Shown here: piece after piece, positions 35,000 through 43,028 of the stretch
Layout of the letters: every line of letters starts with the position of its first letter
How positions within the stretch are numbered: position 1 is the stretch's first letter
DNA from: CAYOEV01 sp964403075
GTDB taxonomy: Bacteria > Bacteroidota > Bacteroidia > Cytophagales > Cyclobacteriaceae
Length of the DNA stretch: 64,000 nucleotides
Direction: 5' to 3'
NCBI GenBank assembly: GCA_964403075.1
Contig: CAYOEV010000003.1
Location: forward strand, 62,001-126,000
The notes under the pieces: model-generated
Told to the model about the DNA's origin: nothing
Databases searched by the model: none
What the model saw: the letters and a program-made list of their open reading frames with translations, nothing else
Program-made: the position numbers and the translations under genes

Positions 35000-36189
35000 G
35001 TGTGCGCAGCATTGGGTGAAAAAGAAATACTTACTTTAGCCATTTGACTCGCAATGGACAGCTGGCCTTTTATCTGACGTACCATGATGTCCACAATGCT
35101 GTTATTCTTTAACAGACCTATCGCCTTTTGGGTGAGCCGTCCTGATGAGACAGTGAGTACCCTTTTTTCTTTAACCACATCGTAGGCAATTAAAATGGAG
35201 GTTTCGTCTTCAAAACTTTCCATTAGGTACAAAATTTCGGCCAGCATTAACCCCAGATGAATAATCTGGTCAATATGAAGGTACCCCTTATCGACGTGCA
35301 GAATCCAGTCCACATGGCTTAAAATGCCTGATTTTTCCACTCTTTCAGTGAATAAAGTAAAGTAGTTGGGCACATCAATCCAGGTAAGTGAAGCATGTTC
35401 GAACAGCTGCTGATGGGCGGACAATACAGCCAGTGTCCGCAACTCCATTTTGTTGCTGATTATTTCCTGATTGCCTTTGGATAAGCGCCGATCTTTCAGT
35501 AGCTCGCTTAAGTAATTCATGCCATTCATGGCCACTTGATGTACACCATTGAGTAAGTTTTCCTTTTCTTTTAGATTTAAATCTAACTCTGCAGATTTGA
35601 GAAGTCTTGCCTTGTTCTCGTCCTCTGCTTCTTCCAGACTCCGGCTGAGTCGTTCACCAATATTTTTGGTTATAAAAGCAGTAACCAGTAAGATGACTAA
35701 CACCGTAATCAGATCTGCAAAAGGATAATTTATCTGTTCCTCTACGACATAAAAACCTTCTTTCATTCCATAGACGAGCCAGCCTACACAAAGCAGCGTG
35801 AGTAGGGCAGTGAACATGAAGCCTTTTCGTCTTTGTATTAATGCAGCAATTACCAGGACTACAGGAAAACCCATAATGGTAAGGTCGTGTGATCCCTGAC
35901 CTCGCATGGCGATGAGTGTAATCATGACAACCATAAAGCAGGCCAGCACCATCACGCCGTAATGCACGCTTCCTCTTTCTACCATCCAATACACAATAAA
36001 TTGCGTGAGTAACCCCCCTAAAAGAATGTACACCACCAGGCCATCCCCACTGATGGTGTTTTGTAAAATCAGCACCAAAATCGCAAGTGTCACGAGAAAG
36101 AGGGTCAACTTCACCGATTGTACATGTTCACGTTCGGACTCCGTAATGTATGCAGACGATGCGCTTAATAATTGGCGGAGTAATTGCAA
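34996..36189 (-). CDS. Paralogous membrane sensor lacking the phospho-acceptor His
   Basis: 397 residues with the same plan as its neighbour: transmembrane helices over residues 28-178, including GQGSHDLTIMGFPVVLVI that matches the neighbour's GDGINDLAILVYP, then a linker and the HisKA_2-like box at the same residue number. There HHRIKNN has become HQVAMNG, so the phospho-acceptor (position 218) is Gln. The ATPase motifs are also gone (AEILYLME for the N box, SSG for DNG). A pseudokinase paralogue, perhaps a partner of the next gene. Start is TTG at 36189; an in-frame stop lies just upstream and the next ATG is far inside. Confidence 0.78.
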   Translation of the reverse strand: MQLLRQLLSASSAYITESEREHVQSVKLTLFLVTLAILVLILQNTISGDGLVVYILLGGLLTQFIVYWMVERGSVHYGVMVLACFMVVMITLIAMRGQGSHDLTIMGFPVVLVIAALIQRRKGFMFTALLTLLCVGWLVYGMKEGFYVVEEQINYPFADLITVLVILLVTAFITKNIGERLSRSLEEAEDENKARLLKSAELDLNLKEKENLLNGVHQVAMNGMNYLSELLKDRRLSKGNQEIISNKMELRTLAVLSAHQQLFEHASLTWIDVPNYFTLFTERVEKSGILSHVDWILHVDKGYLHIDQIIHLGLMLAEILYLMESFEDETSILIAYDVVKEKRVLTVSSGRLTQKAIGLLKNNSIVDIMVRQIKGQLSIASQMAKVSISFSPNAAHT

Positions 36190-36239
36190 AGCAGATTCAT
36201 TGTTTCATTTAAACGAATATAGAAAGCCTGTACAACTAA

Positions 36240-36272
36240 TTGCTGAAGCTCCGGGCTAATTGTTTATTTTTG
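36240..36272 (+). promoter_or_regulatory. Bacteroidota-type promoter of the DUF4290-murA pair
   Basis: TTG (36240-36242), a 22-nt spacer, then TATTTTTG (36265-36272), matching TTG-N(17-23)-TAnnTTTG. Transcription would begin near 36279, about 11 nt before the ATG of the DUF4290 gene. Confidence 0.5.
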
Positions 36273-36289
36273 GGTTTTAACTCAAGAGA

Positions 36290-36940
36290 ATGGAATACAA
36301 TACGGAAAGGAATGGATTGAAATTGCGCGAATATGGCAGAAACATCCAAAACCTTGTCAAGCACATTGAAAACGAACCAGATAAGGAAAAGAGAAATCAG
36401 TATGCTGAATCCATGGTCACACTGATGAAACAGATCAATCCTAATCTATCGAAGGACACCAATGACTACGACCAAAAAATTTGGGATGATCTATACCTCA
36501 TTTCGGGTTTTGGGCTGGAGGTAGATGCTCCTTATCCAAAACCGGAGCCTTCAGAGTTGGAAAAGAAGCCGGAACGGATGACTTATTATTCGAACGAAAT
36601 CAAATACAAGCATTATGGCCGAAGCATCGAGTTGCTTATAGAAAAAGCAGTAGAACTGGAGGACGAGCAAGAGCAGAAGGGTGCAGTGATTGTGATTGGT
36701 AAGCTTATGAAAAGCTTTTACCAGATATGGAATAAGGATGGCATTGAAGACGAACAGGTGCTAATGAATATAAAAAAAATGTCAAACAATAAACTTGAAA
36801 TCAATATAGAAGATGTTAAAGAACTGAAGCTATTCGACCTTGGAAAACCTCCTGTCAGGCACCACCGAAACAATATCCGCAAAGGCGGAGGGCGCCGCCA
36901 TTCAGGAGGGAGCACCGGCCGTCACAGAAAAAACAACTGA
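36290..36940 (+). CDS. DUF4290 protein
   Basis: 216 residues, cytosolic, mostly helical: REYGRNIQNLVKHIENEPDKEKRN, then AESMVTLMKQINPNL, and a second related helix set (YKHYGRSIELLIEKAVELEDEQEQKGAV) that looks like a repeat of the first. It closes with a basic tail rich in Arg, His, Gly and Lys (from about residue 188), likely to bind nucleic acid or acidic lipids (inference). DUF4290 is a Bacteroidota family without known function that is found next to murA, as here (3 nt apart). Confidence 0.9.
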   Translation: MEYNTERNGLKLREYGRNIQNLVKHIENEPDKEKRNQYAESMVTLMKQINPNLSKDTNDYDQKIWDDLYLISGFGLEVDAPYPKPEPSELEKKPERMTYYSNEIKYKHYGRSIELLIEKAVELEDEQEQKGAVIVIGKLMKSFYQIWNKDGIEDEQVLMNIKKMSNNKLEINIEDVKELKLFDLGKPPVRHHRNNIRKGGGRRHSGGSTGRHRKNN

Positions 36941-36943
36941 TAC

Positions 36944-38251
36944 ATGGCTTCATTCCGGGTCGAAGGGGGCCATTCCTTACATGGCAGCATTGAACCTCAG
37001 GGCGCTAAGAATGAAGCACTTCAGGTAGTTTCTGCCGTCCTACTGACCGATGAGAAGGTGGTCATTCACAAACTGCCTGACATTCGTGATGTTCGGAAGT
37101 TGATTGATTTACTGAAGGATTTAGGTGTGGCAGTTAGTCATTTGGGTGATGAGTCATATTCTTTTTGCGCGAATAAAGTTCGTCTGGATTATCTGGATAC
37201 GCCCGATTTTAAGGAACAAGCCGCCGGCCTTCGAGGTAGCATCATGATTCTAGGTCCCCTGCTTGCCCGTTTTGGAACAGGTAAAATGCCTAAACCTGGA
37301 GGTGATAAGATTGGCAGAAGGAGGGTGGATACACATTTTTTCGGATTTGAAAAACTGGGGGCTACTTTTCATTATGACAAAGACAGCGCATTTTATACGG
37401 TAGACGGTTCCAACTTACGAGGAACCTACATGTTGCTGGATGAGGCGTCGGTGACGGGTACGGCCAACATTGTAATGGCAGCGGTGCTGGCCCAAGGGGA
37501 AACCACCATCTACAATGCAGCTTGCGAACCTTATGTGCAGCAGCTCTGCAGAATGCTGGTCAGCATGGGTGCAAAAATTGAGGGCATCGGATCTAATCTG
37601 CTCCGCATCCAGGGAGTCAATCAATTGAAAGGCACCTCCCACCAACTGTTGCCAGATATGATTGAGGTCGGCAGTTTTATAGGGATGGCAGCCATGACCC
37701 AATCGGAGCTTACCATAAAAAATGCGCGTATTGATCAATTGGGTATCATTCCGGATGCATTCCGTCGGTTGGGAATCACTATGAACTTTATTGGAGATGA
37801 TATCCATATACCGGCGCAAGATCGTTATGAAATTGCCAACTACATTGACGGATCTATCCTTACGATTGCAGATGCCATCTGGCCGGGACTGACGCCTGAT
37901 CTCCTGAGCGTGATTCTGGTTACTGCGACTCAGTCACGAGGTACGGTATTGATTCATCAAAAAATGTTTGAAAGTCGTTTGTTTTTCGTGGATAAGCTGA
38001 TCGATATGGGTGCCCAAATTATTTTATGCGATCCACATCGCGCGACTGTCATTGGTTTGGACCGCCAGGTATCTCTGAAGGGAATTAATATGACTTCACC
38101 TGATATTCGTGCAGGTGTTTCCCTACTCATTGCCGCACTCTCGGCAGTGGGGGTTAGCACCATCTCTAATGTGGAGCAGATAGATAGAGGTTACCAAAAA
38201 ATTGATCAGCGACTGAATGCCCTTGGCGCTAAAATCACAAGGATGGATTAG
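36944..38251 (+). CDS. murA: UDP-N-acetylglucosamine 1-carboxyvinyltransferase
   Basis: 435 residues with the MurA two-domain fold: GSIEPQGAKNEAL near the N-terminus (Lys and Asn contact substrate), RGSIMILGPLLARFG, and SEIGS-like and late PDIRAGVSLLIAAL segments. It transfers enolpyruvate to UDP-GlcNAc, the first committed step of peptidoglycan synthesis. The active-site loop reads PGGDKIGRRRVDTH, with Asp121 where E. coli has Cys115, the residue fosfomycin alkylates; such enzymes are known to be fosfomycin-insensitive. Follows DUF4290 by 3 nt and shares TTAG with the converging M15 gene. Confidence 0.95.
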   Translation: MASFRVEGGHSLHGSIEPQGAKNEALQVVSAVLLTDEKVVIHKLPDIRDVRKLIDLLKDLGVAVSHLGDESYSFCANKVRLDYLDTPDFKEQAAGLRGSIMILGPLLARFGTGKMPKPGGDKIGRRRVDTHFFGFEKLGATFHYDKDSAFYTVDGSNLRGTYMLLDEASVTGTANIVMAAVLAQGETTIYNAACEPYVQQLCRMLVSMGAKIEGIGSNLLRIQGVNQLKGTSHQLLPDMIEVGSFIGMAAMTQSELTIKNARIDQLGIIPDAFRRLGITMNFIGDDIHIPAQDRYEIANYIDGSILTIADAIWPGLTPDLLSVILVTATQSRGTVLIHQKMFESRLFFVDKLIDMGAQIILCDPHRATVIGLDRQVSLKGINMTSPDIRAGVSLLIAALSAVGVSTISNVEQIDRGYQKIDQRLNALGAKITRMD

Positions 38252-38973
38252 CGCAGTAATGGGTTGATGTCCATTACCTGCTCTCTCACATATCTGGCAA
38301 TGAACGCCTCGGTAAAATGCGTACTCCCAGGCAGCTTTAACTCCTGAAGTATTTCTTTTAAATCGATTTTAAGAAAAGCATCAAGCATTTTGGCGGATAG
38401 GGGCAGGTAGGAATAGTGCCACGGTTCATACTTAAACCCTTTTCTCCCAGGTTCATTTGTGTATACTTCGTAAAATCCATATTCGTGGGCATGTGCCACC
38501 AGCCATTTTTTCATTTTGGCATACCTTTCCGTACCATGAAAATACCTGGCTAAAAGTGGATCGGATGGCGTAGGGGGTTGGCGGTCTATAAGGTCTAAAT
38601 CCGTGCCCCAATGGTGGCGTGAAGTACCTGGGATGGTGGAATACTCGATGATTTTTTCAATGGCTGCCATCGGTTTTAGTCCCTGACCGATGTACCGTTG
38701 ATATTTATTTGTCCAGATGGAGGCCTGCCGATCGAAACTGCGATAGCTGGATACAGATTGTAACTCAATGCCTGCTTTTCGCGCAGCTGTTTGCAGCTGA
38801 CCAAAGGATGTCGCGGCCTGTTTTCTTAGTTGGAAAGCTTCACCGAATAGGGGTGGTGTGGTTCTGCCCAACAGCTCATCAGTAGAGAAGGCCGCTTGTT
38901 GCACACGCGGTGTTAAAAATGGCCAACCCAATAGACCGGTAAACGTTAATGTGATGAAATCTCTTCTTTTCAT
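38248..38973 (-). CDS. M15-family D-Ala-D-Ala carboxypeptidase, Tat-type signal
   Basis: 241 residues. The N-terminus MKRRDFITLTFTGLLGWP has the twin-arginine pattern, so folded export is likely. The VanY/M15 core follows: SSYRSFDRQASIW, the zinc ligands in SRHHWGTDLDLID (His and Asp), and EPWHYSYL with Glu and His. It should trim D-Ala from peptidoglycan stem peptides or act as L,D/D,D-peptidase in the periplasm. Convergent with murA, a functional neighbour. Confidence 0.9.
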   Translation of the reverse strand: MKRRDFITLTFTGLLGWPFLTPRVQQAAFSTDELLGRTTPPLFGEAFQLRKQAATSFGQLQTAARKAGIELQSVSSYRSFDRQASIWTNKYQRYIGQGLKPMAAIEKIIEYSTIPGTSRHHWGTDLDLIDRQPPTPSDPLLARYFHGTERYAKMKKWLVAHAHEYGFYEVYTNEPGRKGFKYEPWHYSYLPLSAKMLDAFLKIDLKEILQELKLPGSTHFTEAFIARYVREQVMDINPLLR

Positions 38974-38989
38974 ACAAGCAATAAAATAG

Positions 38990-39262
38990 ATGTCTAAAAC
39001 TAAGGGACAATTAGAAGAAATTTTTGCCCAACTCGGTCAAAAAATGGATCAACTGGTTGATTTAGCCAGGACGAACAAAGATCAGGCGATGGAAGATATA
39101 GAGGAAAACATACAGTGGATAAAGGATCGGTGGCAGGAAATTCGAGAGGAGCAACGAGAATCTTCGGTGAAAGAACGTTGGGAACGTGCACAACCACATA
39201 TTAAGTCTGCATTTCACGAAATTGGCGAAGCTTTTCGAAACCTCAGCAAGGGTAAGAGTTAA
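38990..39262 (+). CDS. Small helical protein (90 aa), unknown
   Basis: 90 residues, no membrane segment, almost wholly charged helix: LEEIFAQLGQKMDQLVDLA, then EDIEENIQWIKDRWQEIREEQRESS and a terminal amphipathic HIKSAFHEIGEAFRNLSK. It resembles small coiled-coil or stress-related proteins (for example YtxH-like tails), but without a TM segment. Function unknown. Starts 17 nt from the divergent M15 gene and shares TTAA with the converging phosphorylase gene. Confidence 0.72.
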   Translation: MSKTKGQLEEIFAQLGQKMDQLVDLARTNKDQAMEDIEENIQWIKDRWQEIREEQRESSVKERWERAQPHIKSAFHEIGEAFRNLSKGKS

Positions 39263-40122
39263 ATGTGCTGAATGGCTCGGGCGATCAACGCATCGATGAC
39301 CTCATTGGGATCTTTGGCGATTTCATTGGTTACCCGGTTGGCAATAATGGCATTTAAACTAATGACGTCGTGGCCCAAAAGGGCACCCATGGCGTAATAA
39401 GCTGCTGTCTCCATTTCTAGGTTGGTAAGCCAAAAATCCTGGTAACGGAAATACATAAGCTGCTGCACCAGGTCGGGAAAGGTGATGGAACGGGTAAGTT
39501 GCCGACCTTGAGGGGCATAGAAACCCGGACAAGTCACTGTATTCCCCAATATCAGGTCATCACTTGCGTAATTTGAAAGTAACGCGCCAGAGGCCTCTTT
39601 ACAGTAAGGTCGGTAATCGAGTGATAAAACTTCTTGGAGGGCTTTTTCGAAACCTTCTTCAACGGGTGTCCGCTCCAAAGAGTAGAAGTTCATCAAAACA
39701 TCCATTCCCAATGCATATTGAGCGACTACATGTGTGCCAATGTCCAAATCTTCCTGGATGGCGGCGGAGGTGCCCACTCGAATGATTTGTAACCGTTTGC
39801 GCGCCTGATCCTGAAGTGGCGTTCGGCGCTTCAGATCGATGTTGACAATGGCGTCCAGCTCGGTCATTAGAATTTCTACGTTGTCGGCGCCCATACCTGA
39901 ACTGATGACGGTGATACGTTCATTGCCTACATATCCGGTGTGCGTGATGAATTCACGCTTATTCATTTCAAACACCACTTCATCGAAGAAGCTCGATACC
40001 CGATGTACCCTACCAGGATCACCCACCACAATTATTTTGTCTGCCACGTGGCCAGGTTTTAGACTTAAGTGGTAAACACTCCCGTCCGGATTGAGAATGA
40101 GATGGGTATCAGGAAAGACCAT
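39259..40122 (-). CDS. Nucleoside phosphorylase (uridine phosphorylase-like)
   Basis: 287 residues of the PNP_UDP_1 family: KIIVVGDPGRVHRV (phosphate loop), VISSGMGADNVEILMTEL, IIRVGTSAAIQEDLDIGTHVV, and NLEMETAAYYAMGALLGHD near the C-terminus with the ribose-binding Met-Glu. It splits a nucleoside to base plus ribose-1-phosphate in the cytosol. The GTSAAIQ segment is close to that of uridine phosphorylase, but the base specificity is not certain. Confidence 0.9.
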   Translation of the reverse strand: MVFPDTHLILNPDGSVYHLSLKPGHVADKIIVVGDPGRVHRVSSFFDEVVFEMNKREFITHTGYVGNERITVISSGMGADNVEILMTELDAIVNIDLKRRTPLQDQARKRLQIIRVGTSAAIQEDLDIGTHVVAQYALGMDVLMNFYSLERTPVEEGFEKALQEVLSLDYRPYCKEASGALLSNYASDDLILGNTVTCPGFYAPQGRQLTRSITFPDLVQQLMYFRYQDFWLTNLEMETAAYYAMGALLGHDVISLNAIIANRVTNEIAKDPNEVIDALIARAIQHI

Positions 40123-40142
40123 AGCACTGCGTGTGCTACAAT

Positions 40143-41111
40143 TTAAGCTTTTTCTTTAGTCTTTTCAGACCAACTGTGACCAGTGTAGGGATTATATCCA
40201 TTCATATTTGTTGGGTAGCAGCCGGTGCCATCATAAGGTCGAACATCCGGGTGGTTCATACAGTCTTCAGAACAACAGCCATTGAATATTTGAGCTCCTT
40301 TTTCAGATAAAGGCATATGTAGATTGCAGTGTGGGTTGGCACAGTTGACCATCCGATCAGTAGGTATGCCGCTTACATGGCATGTGGCTATCACTTTTGG
40401 GTTGGATCGGTTGACATCCGTTTTAATTCGTTCATCAAATACATAGCAAGATCCTTCAAAGTCCTTCCCATCCGTTTCCAGACCATACTTGATGATGCCG
40501 CCATGCAACTGATAGACATTTTCAAACCCCTGTTCCAACAAGAAGGCACTGGCTTTTTCACACTTAATGCCACCTGTACAATAAGTGATGATTTTTTTAT
40601 TTTTAAAAGCCTTCAATTCGCCCATTTTTTCAGGAAAAAATCGGAAATTATCCATATCCAGCGTAACCGCATTTTTGAATCGACCCAACTGATGCTCATA
40701 GTTTGAACGAACATCTAGAATTACCGTATCCGGATCTTCAGATTGCAAGATGGTCCTAAATTCCTTTGGCTCCACATAATGACCTGCGCGTTTTTTTGGA
40801 TCCAGATGAGGCAGCCCTGCATTGACAATTTCTGGTTTTACACGCACGTGTAATTTTCGAAAAACATGCTTATCTATATGATCTATTTTAAACTCTGTGT
40901 CCGCAAACCGGGGATCCGCATGTAGGTGACTCATGTAGGCTTCACATGCCTGCGCTGTTCCGGAAACAGTTCCGTTCAAACCCTCCCTGGCTACGATGAC
41001 ACGTCCCCTCAGCTCATTTTGCAAACAAAATAAATGATGGGCCTCACGGAAGGTCTCAGGATTCTCAATAGATGCGTAACAATAATAAAGGAGTACAAAA
41101 TATTCGTTCAT
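40143..41111 (-). CDS. trhO: tRNA uridine(34) hydroxylase TrhO (rhodanese family)
   Basis: 322 residues from the ATG at 41111. An acylphosphatase-like N-terminal domain (VIVAREGLNGTVSG; YMSHLHADPRF) is followed by a rhodanese domain with the active Cys in ITYCTGGIKCEKASAFLLEQGF and a C-terminal Cys-rich region (CANPHCNLHM; GCCSEDC). TrhO makes 5-hydroxyuridine at position 34 of tRNAs using O2. A start seven codons earlier is possible. It diverges from nothing; the space to the NeuD-like gene upstream is 50 nt. Confidence 0.93.
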   Translation of the reverse strand: MNEYFVLLYYCYASIENPETFREAHHLFCLQNELRGRVIVAREGLNGTVSGTAQACEAYMSHLHADPRFADTEFKIDHIDKHVFRKLHVRVKPEIVNAGLPHLDPKKRAGHYVEPKEFRTILQSEDPDTVILDVRSNYEHQLGRFKNAVTLDMDNFRFFPEKMGELKAFKNKKIITYCTGGIKCEKASAFLLEQGFENVYQLHGGIIKYGLETDGKDFEGSCYVFDERIKTDVNRSNPKVIATCHVSGIPTDRMVNCANPHCNLHMPLSEKGAQIFNGCCSEDCMNHPDVRPYDGTGCYPTNMNGYNPYTGHSWSEKTKEKA

Positions 41112-41161
41112 AACTAGGCCTTGTTTCAGCAAGGTGTTACTTGATTATCGACAAAAATAGT

Positions 41162-41797
41162 TTATTTGACCTTTTGAGCAGGATTTCCAAAAATCGTCTC
41201 GCCGGCTTTTACCGGTTCTATAACCACCGAGCCCGCCCCGATGCGTGCACCTTTACCCACTTCCAAACCACCAACCAACACGGCCCCCGCCCCAATGAAC
41301 GTACCCGCTCCAACGCGGACTTCGGCACCTATAACGGCACCTGGTCCTATCTGCACATAAGCTCCCAATTCCACCCCTCGTTCAATGATTGCACCTGTCT
41401 GTACGATGATGTGTTCGCTCACTCTTGCCTGTGCCCCAATACCTACACCGGCATCAATAAAATTTCCATGACCAATGTGTGCATTGGTAGCAATGGTGGT
41501 ATCTGGATGAATGGCATTGGTGGGCATGACCTTCCGCAATTCTGTGAGCATCTTGACCACCTGCTTCCGTTCTTTTACGTTTTCCACCGCAACGAAGGAT
41601 TCACATTTTTTACCTATCAACTTCAAAAAACCATGATCCTCCATGGCACCCAAAACCGTAATTTCCTCAATGGCAGATCCATGAAGAGCAGCATCGTCTT
41701 CCAAAAAGCCATAGACTACGATACGGTTTCTCTGAAAAATTTCCAGGGCAGCAACGGCGATTCCTTTTGCTCCGAATATGATAACGGGTTTATCCAT
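41162..41797 (-). CDS. NeuD/PglD-like sugar O- or N-acetyltransferase
   Basis: 211 residues from the ATG at 41797. Rossmann-like N-terminal part (KPVIIFGAKGIAVAALEIF; VYGFLEDD) and a C-terminal left-handed beta helix with hexapeptide repeats (IGHGNFIDAGVGIGAQARV, IGPGAVIGAEVRVGAGTFIGAG). This is the NeuD/PglD/VioB family that acetylates nucleotide-linked amino sugars; the target is unknown. A TTG start four codons earlier exists but ATG is preferred. Overlaps the membrane-protein gene upstream by 8 nt, so both belong to one operon. Confidence 0.88.
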   Translation of the reverse strand: MDKPVIIFGAKGIAVAALEIFQRNRIVVYGFLEDDAALHGSAIEEITVLGAMEDHGFLKLIGKKCESFVAVENVKERKQVVKMLTELRKVMPTNAIHPDTTIATNAHIGHGNFIDAGVGIGAQARVSEHIIVQTGAIIERGVELGAYVQIGPGAVIGAEVRVGAGTFIGAGAVLVGGLEVGKGARIGAGSVVIEPVKAGETIFGNPAQKVK

Positions 41798-43028
41798 CTT
41801 GAGAAGCAAATTTAGAATTATTCCTTCCCGAAAATATCTTCCAGGCCGGAAGAATTGTCACTGCCATGACCAGCAGGGGGGTCATACTTGCTTTATACCG
41901 GGAGAGTGCACCGTAGTTGGGCGCGGCAAGCGGTAAAATGGCACAGATTATACACACGTAGGCCAGTGCCGAAAGTAGCAGTATATCTGGTTCAAAGCGC
42001 CTTTGCTTAAAGAGCAGCCACATACTCCATCCGCTGAAGAATATTAGCAGCGTGTTTTCTACTTTAGGAATCCAAGACCAGGGAGAGCCCCCGTCCAAAG
42101 GCGTAGGTCCGTACATACCTGCCAATAAACTTACTGGTATGTGGGCGAGCAAACTAGACCAGTTTGGTTCCATTCGAAGGTCGATGGAACTCCTGCTTTC
42201 TGTCAGGAAATAAACGTCTCGTTGGTTGCGGTGAATGGCTTCCGGAAGCTTACTTAAACGCAAATTGGGATTGATAAAGGGGGCAATAGCCATGGTGGAG
42301 ACGGTAAGAATTATAAAAAAAAATATTCGATATGACTGGGTTACTCCGTGGCGATTGGCCCATCGATCTATGATTACATAAAATAAAATGGGCAATAAGA
42401 TGGCTAGTAAATAATATTTAATGTACAGCAGGGACAAGAAGGCAAGTAGGCCCAGCAGCCTGTCGGCATGAAATAATCTTTTTTGGTAAAAAGTTTTTAA
42501 TGTAAGTGCTATGAGCACCATGATGGCAGCGTTGGTCACGGTGCCTTTCATGATTCCTGACGACCAGAAAACACTGGATGGGAAATAGAGCAGGGCCACC
42601 GCTGCGGGCCAACGAATATTGGGAAGCGTATCGTTTATCTGGCGAAACAGGAACCAATAGCATAGAAAAGAAACCAAAGAAAAATAGCATGCCACTACCC
42701 AGTAATCCCCACCAGTTAGTAAGCAAATCGACGCGGTAATCTGGGTAAACAGAATAGCTCTTGGCTGACCGCTAAAGGCTTCAACTGCAGTATGTTTGGT
42801 TGTAAACCAATGGGTGATGGGCTGCTCACTTAGGACCACTGCAGCTTCAAAGTATTTGAGCGTGTCGCCGGATTCATAATAGAATTTATAAATCAATCCA
42901 AGACAGATTCCCGCTAGCAATTTCACCATTGCCCCTGAATAAAACAATGCGTTACTAGGTTGGCGTCTGCCAATCAGGCAAAGAAGGCCCACGATCAGTG
43001 AGCCGTGAATAAGGTAGGAAAGGGTCAT
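41790..43028 (-). CDS. Polytopic membrane protein, GT-C or polymerase-like
   Basis: 412 residues from the ATG at 43028, about ten transmembrane helices. Early loop SGDTLKYFEAA carries an acidic motif between TM2 and TM3, then LYFPSSVFWSSGIMKG, a pattern seen in Bacteroidota GT-C glycosyltransferases and polysaccharide polymerases, and a long periplasmic stretch (RDVYFLTESRSSIDLRMEPNW). It may transfer or polymerise sugars on a lipid carrier outside the membrane; the NeuD-like acetyltransferase gene right after it agrees (inference). Starts with a 4-nt overlap with the DUF2851 gene. Confidence 0.75.
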   Translation of the reverse strand: MTLSYLIHGSLIVGLLCLIGRRQPSNALFYSGAMVKLLAGICLGLIYKFYYESGDTLKYFEAAVVLSEQPITHWFTTKHTAVEAFSGQPRAILFTQITASICLLTGGDYWVVACYFSLVSFLCYWFLFRQINDTLPNIRWPAAVALLYFPSSVFWSSGIMKGTVTNAAIMVLIALTLKTFYQKRLFHADRLLGLLAFLSLLYIKYYLLAILLPILFYVIIDRWANRHGVTQSYRIFFFIILTVSTMAIAPFINPNLRLSKLPEAIHRNQRDVYFLTESRSSIDLRMEPNWSSLLAHIPVSLLAGMYGPTPLDGGSPWSWIPKVENTLLIFFSGWSMWLLFKQRRFEPDILLLSALAYVCIICAILPLAAPNYGALSRYKASMTPLLVMAVTILPAWKIFSGRNNSKFASQDG

